A stretch of DNA of 15,086 bases from JBAROU01 sp049642385 (lineage in GTDB: Bacteria > Chloroflexota > Dehalococcoidia > DSTF01 > RBG-16-68-14). The notes below the pieces were generated by a model. The model had not been told where the DNA came from. It was given only the letters and a program-made list of their open reading frames with translations, and did no database searches. The translations under genes and the position numbers were made by a program. Within the stretch, counting starts at the first letter, position 1; each line of letters starts with the position of its first letter. The DNA lies in contig JBAROU010000183.1 in the NCBI GenBank assembly GCA_049642385.1, positions 1 through 15,086 on the forward strand, given 5' to 3'. Of this stretch, positions 12,200 to 15,086 are shown piece by piece.

Positions 12200-14635
12200 A
12201 TGCATCTTCTCTCTGTAGGAGGCCTAGCTACGGCCGCTACACGATCACGAATCAAGGCTATCGAGCTGGCGCCGAACGCTCGGACGGTGCTGGAGCGCCG
12301 GTACCTGGCGAAGGACGCTTCAGGGCGACTCACGGAGACGCCGGAGGAACTTTTCGTTCGGGTGGCTCATAACGTCGCGTTGGCGGAAGAGCGCTACGAC
12401 GCCTCTGTGCGGCAAGTAGAGGCGACAGAGCAGCGCTTCTTCGAGCTAATGACGTCGTTTCGTTTCCTGCCGAACTCGCCGACGTTGGGGAACGCCGGGC
12501 GGCCGCTGCAGCAGCTTTCGGCGTGCTTCGTGCTGCCGGTGGGCGACTCGATGGAGGAGATCTTCGATGCCCTCAAGCACACGGCGCTGATCCACAAATC
12601 GGGCGGAGGGACAGGGTTCGCCTTCAGCCGTCTTCGGCCGGAGGGGGACCGGGTGCTTGCGACGGGCGGTATCGCGTCCGGGCCGGTGTCGTTCATGCGC
12701 GTGTTCGACGCCGCGACGGAGGCGATCAAGCAGGGCGGCACGCGGCGGGGCGCGAACATGGCGATCCTCTCGGTCTATCACCCGGACATCGAGCGATTCA
12801 TCAACGTAAAGTCGGACATGGTGACGCTCCAGAACTTCAACATTTCGGTCGCGGTGGACGCGGCGTTCATGGAGGCGGTGGCCGGGGACAAGCCGTATAC
12901 GCTGGTGAACCCGCGCACGGCCAAGAGTGCCGGCCGGCGGAAGGCGCGCGAGGTGTTTCGCCAGGTCGTAGAAAACGCGTGGCGGAACGGCGACCCCGGC
13001 CTGGTCTTCCTCGACCGCATCAACGACGATAACCCAACGCCGCAGCTTGGCCCGATCGAGGCGACGAACCCGTGCGGTGAGCAGCCGCTGCTGCCGTTCG
13101 AGTCGTGCAACCTGGGGTCGCTCAACCTCGCCAAGTTCGTCGCCACGACGAGTCGAGCGGCGCGTTCGCGGAACGGTCGTAATGGACGCCGTCGCCGGAA
13201 CGCTGCTGATGCCGGCGTCGATTGGGACGCGCTGGCTGCGGCGATCCCGGACTGCGTGCGCTTCCTGGACGACGTGATTGACCAGAACCTGTACCCGATC
13301 CCGGAGATCGAGGAGGCGACGAAGCGCACGCGCAAGATCGGCCTAGGGGTGATGGGCTGGGCCGACCTGCTGATCTCGCTCGGTATCCCATATGACTCCG
13401 ATGAGGCGGTGACGCTGGGCGAGCGCGTGATGTCGTTCATCCAAGAGCACGCTGACCGCGCGTCGGAGGAGCTGGCGAAGGAGCGGGGCGTCTTTCCGGC
13501 CTGGGAGGGTAGCGTCTACGCAACGAGGTCGAAGGGACGGCGGCTTCGCAACGCCACGCGGACGACGGTGGCGCCAACGGGGACGCTGAGCATCATCGCC
13601 GATTGTTCGGGCGGCATCGAGCCGCTGTTCGCTCTGGCGTTCATGCGCCAGCACCACCTCGACCCGAAGGATCCGAATCGTGTCGTGCAGATGCCGCAGG
13701 TGAACCACGCCTTCGAAGAAGCAGCGAAGGCGGAGGGCTTCCACTCGAAGGCGCTGCTGGAGGAGCTGGCGGAAGGCGGCAGCATCCAGCAGCGAGACGA
13801 GATACCGGAACTGGTGCGGCGATGGTTCGTCACTTCGCACGACATCGATCCGGAGTGGCACGTGCGGATGCAGGCGGCGTTTCAGCGCCACACGGATAAC
13901 GCGGTGAGTAAGACGATCAACTTCCGCGCGTCGGCCACGGCGGAGGACGTGGAGCGGGCGTACCTGTTGGCGTATCGCGAGGGGTGTAAGGGCATCACGA
14001 TCTACCGCGACCAGTCGCGAGCGCACCAGGTACTTTCGCACGCGCTAGCGCGCGGGCCGGAACAGGCTGAGGCGCAGGCTGCCGAGGATGAGCTGGGCCT
14101 GGCGTCGGGCGGCATCGCGCATCGCCTGGGCGGGCCGAACCGGCGGCGGCTGCCGGACGAACGGGAGTCGCTGACGCATAAGTTCCGCGTAGGCGAGCAG
14201 GAGGGCTACATCACCGTCGGACTGTATGAGGACGGTCGTCCGGGCGAGCTGTTCATCACGATCTCGAAGGAGGGCTCGACGATCCGCGGACTGATGGACT
14301 CGGTCGCGGTGCTGACGTCGCTGGCGTTGCAGTACGGCGTGCCGCTGGAGGACTTAGTGCGCAAGTTCCGCGGTGTCCACTTCGAGCCGGCGGGCTTCAC
14401 GGACAACCCGGAGCTGCCGCAGGCGAACTCGCTGGTGGACTACATTTTCCGCTGGCTGGAGTCGCGCTTTTTGGGAGAGGGCGCCGCGAGTGGCCGGCCA
14501 CGTCGCCGTGCGGCGAGCGCCGCATCGACTGAGGACATCAGCACGGGGCTGGCGTGTCCGGAGTGCGGCAGCGTGCTCATGTTCGCCGAGGGCTGCCTGA
14601 CGTGCCGCTCGTGCGGCTATAACAGGTGTGGGTGA
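12200..14635 (+). CDS. Second class II (adenosylcobalamin-dependent) ribonucleotide reductase
   Basis: Same chemistry as the reductase at 8568 but a different, shorter form (811 residues from ATG 12200). The start is uncertain: ATG 12173 and TTG 12155 are in frame but poorly supported, and ACG 12230 is ideally spaced behind TAGGAGG. Conserved sequence begins near IELAPNARTVLERRYL. The core shows the first redox Cys in QQLSACFVLPVGDSM (Cys109), finger loop NPCGE (290-294) with radical Cys292, and the second redox Cys in ESCNLGSLNL (Cys303). VAPTGTLSIIADCSGGIEP follows further on. Right after the last Cys segment an Arg/Asn-rich insert of about 20 residues (RSRNGRNGRRRRNA) breaks the fold. A TSCPD-type domain (GYITVGLYEDG ... 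FEPAG ... LVDYIFRWL) and a C-terminal zinc ribbon CPECG ... CRSCG ... C follow. No ATP-cone is seen. Two class II enzymes side by side suggest different conditions or substrates. Confidence 0.94.
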   Translation: MHLLSVGGLATAATRSRIKAIELAPNARTVLERRYLAKDASGRLTETPEELFVRVAHNVALAEERYDASVRQVEATEQRFFELMTSFRFLPNSPTLGNAGRPLQQLSACFVLPVGDSMEEIFDALKHTALIHKSGGGTGFAFSRLRPEGDRVLATGGIASGPVSFMRVFDAATEAIKQGGTRRGANMAILSVYHPDIERFINVKSDMVTLQNFNISVAVDAAFMEAVAGDKPYTLVNPRTAKSAGRRKAREVFRQVVENAWRNGDPGLVFLDRINDDNPTPQLGPIEATNPCGEQPLLPFESCNLGSLNLAKFVATTSRAARSRNGRNGRRRRNAADAGVDWDALAAAIPDCVRFLDDVIDQNLYPIPEIEEATKRTRKIGLGVMGWADLLISLGIPYDSDEAVTLGERVMSFIQEHADRASEELAKERGVFPAWEGSVYATRSKGRRLRNATRTTVAPTGTLSIIADCSGGIEPLFALAFMRQHHLDPKDPNRVVQMPQVNHAFEEAAKAEGFHSKALLEELAEGGSIQQRDEIPELVRRWFVTSHDIDPEWHVRMQAAFQRHTDNAVSKTINFRASATAEDVERAYLLAYREGCKGITIYRDQSRAHQVLSHALARGPEQAEAQAAEDELGLASGGIAHRLGGPNRRRLPDERESLTHKFRVGEQEGYITVGLYEDGRPGELFITISKEGSTIRGLMDSVAVLTSLALQYGVPLEDLVRKFRGVHFEPAGFTDNPELPQANSLVDYIFRWLESRFLGEGAASGRPRRRAASAASTEDISTGLACPECGSVLMFAEGCLTCRSCGYNRCG

Positions 14636-14648
14636 GGGTGGAACGACG

Positions 14649-15086
14649 ATGACTTCTACAAAAGACCGAACCACTGGCATCCCGGTCGCGCGGCTGAACC
14701 ATGCGGTGCTCTACGTGCGCGACCTCGACCGCTCAGTCGAGTTCTATAAACGCGCGTTCGGGTTCGAGGAGGTGGCGCGCGAAGGAGGCGGGATGGCGTT
14801 CCTGCGCGCCTCTGGCGCAACGAATCACCACGACCTGGGATTAATAGCTGTCGGTGCAGATGCGCCGGCTGCGAGCCGGGGGTCGGTTGGGCTGTATCAC
14901 CTGGCGTGGGAGGTTCCCACAATCGATGACCTCGCGGCTGCGGCTGCGGTGCTGTCCGAACTGGGGGCGCTTTCCGGCATGAGCGACCACGGCGTGAGCA
15001 AATCGCTCTACGGCCGAGATCCCGACGCTATTGAGTTCGAGATCATGTGGGCGGTGCCCCGCGATCAGTGGGGAGAGTACGAGCAG
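14649..15086 (+). CDS. VOC-family protein (glyoxalase / extradiol dioxygenase fold), 3' end outside window
   Basis: The frame is open to the window edge (146 codons). ATG 14649 follows the reductase stop by 13 bases, with a GAGGGTGGA stretch upstream. The N-terminal half is a vicinal-oxygen-chelate module: LNHAVLYVRDLDRSVEFYK (16-34), FGFEEVAREGGGMAFLR, then NHHDLGLI. The second half opens with GLYHLAWEV (81-89) and has YGRDPDAIEFEI (121-132). Likely metal ligands are His18, His84 and Glu129, the pattern of catechol-dioxygenase-like members. His60 or His61 may take part in substrate binding. Substrate is unknown: ring-cleaving dioxygenase, glyoxalase-type isomerase or resistance protein are all possible. 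It may be cotranscribed with the reductase, but no functional link is evident. Confidence 0.88.
   Translation, partial: MTSTKDRTTGIPVARLNHAVLYVRDLDRSVEFYKRAFGFEEVAREGGGMAFLRASGATNHHDLGLIAVGADAPAASRGSVGLYHLAWEVPTIDDLAAAAAVLSELGALSGMSDHGVSKSLYGRDPDAIEFEIMWAVPRDQWGEYEQ

Noticed and set aside
11878..12333. Minus-strand open frame of 151 codons
   Set aside because: It overlaps the start of the second reductase on the opposite strand, has no ribosome site and no recognisable protein features.

Overview
The window looks like a piece of a high-GC bacterial chromosome, most likely Chloroflexota. The pointers are a secreted or membrane-anchored protein with a Thr-Pro-rich tail, TadE/TadG-type pseudopilin genes with big von Willebrand A (VWA) domains, coenzyme-B12-dependent (class II) ribonucleotide reductases, and a Lys/Arg-rich histone-H1-like protein. 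The phylum is inferred from style and content; there is no rRNA here to prove it.

Left half (1-6173, all minus strand). A surface-appendage operon reads right to left: a cyclic-di-GMP class I riboswitch (4966-4877) and an intrinsic terminator (4871-4835) lead into a TadE-like gene, a TadG-like VWA gene and a hairpin, then a second TadE-like/VWA pair and a second hairpin. Last comes a membrane protein with a Thr-Pro repeat tail that leaves the window at base 1. The two TadE-VWA pairs are paralogous cassettes. The VWA protein of the second pair carries about 180 extra residues inserted inside its VWA fold. Upstream lies a two-helix membrane protein with a degenerate GGDEF domain: its active site is lost, but the RxxD inhibitory-site motif is retained. 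Together these suggest that pilus or adhesin production here responds to c-di-GMP.

Right half (6174-15086, plus strand). A DNA-precursor cluster starts at a divergent promoter with tandem NrdR boxes. It holds nrdR (TTG start), a 139-residue gene of unknown function overlapping it by one base, a low-GC coiled-coil gene, an ImmA/IrrE metallopeptidase gene overlapping that, and a 949-residue class II ribonucleotide reductase. After a stretch with three strong ribosome-binding sites and two micro-ORFs comes the histone-H1-like gene. A gap of about 390 bases without a convincing gene precedes a second, shorter class II ribonucleotide reductase. A VOC-family (glyoxalase/dioxygenase fold) gene runs off the right end.

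The points most worth following are the c-di-GMP riboswitch on the TadE/VWA operon with its neighbouring GGDEF-like protein, the module grafted into a VWA domain, the foreign-looking coiled-coil/ImmA pair inside a ribonucleotide reductase cluster, the GC break inside the first reductase, and the possible ACG start of the second reductase.
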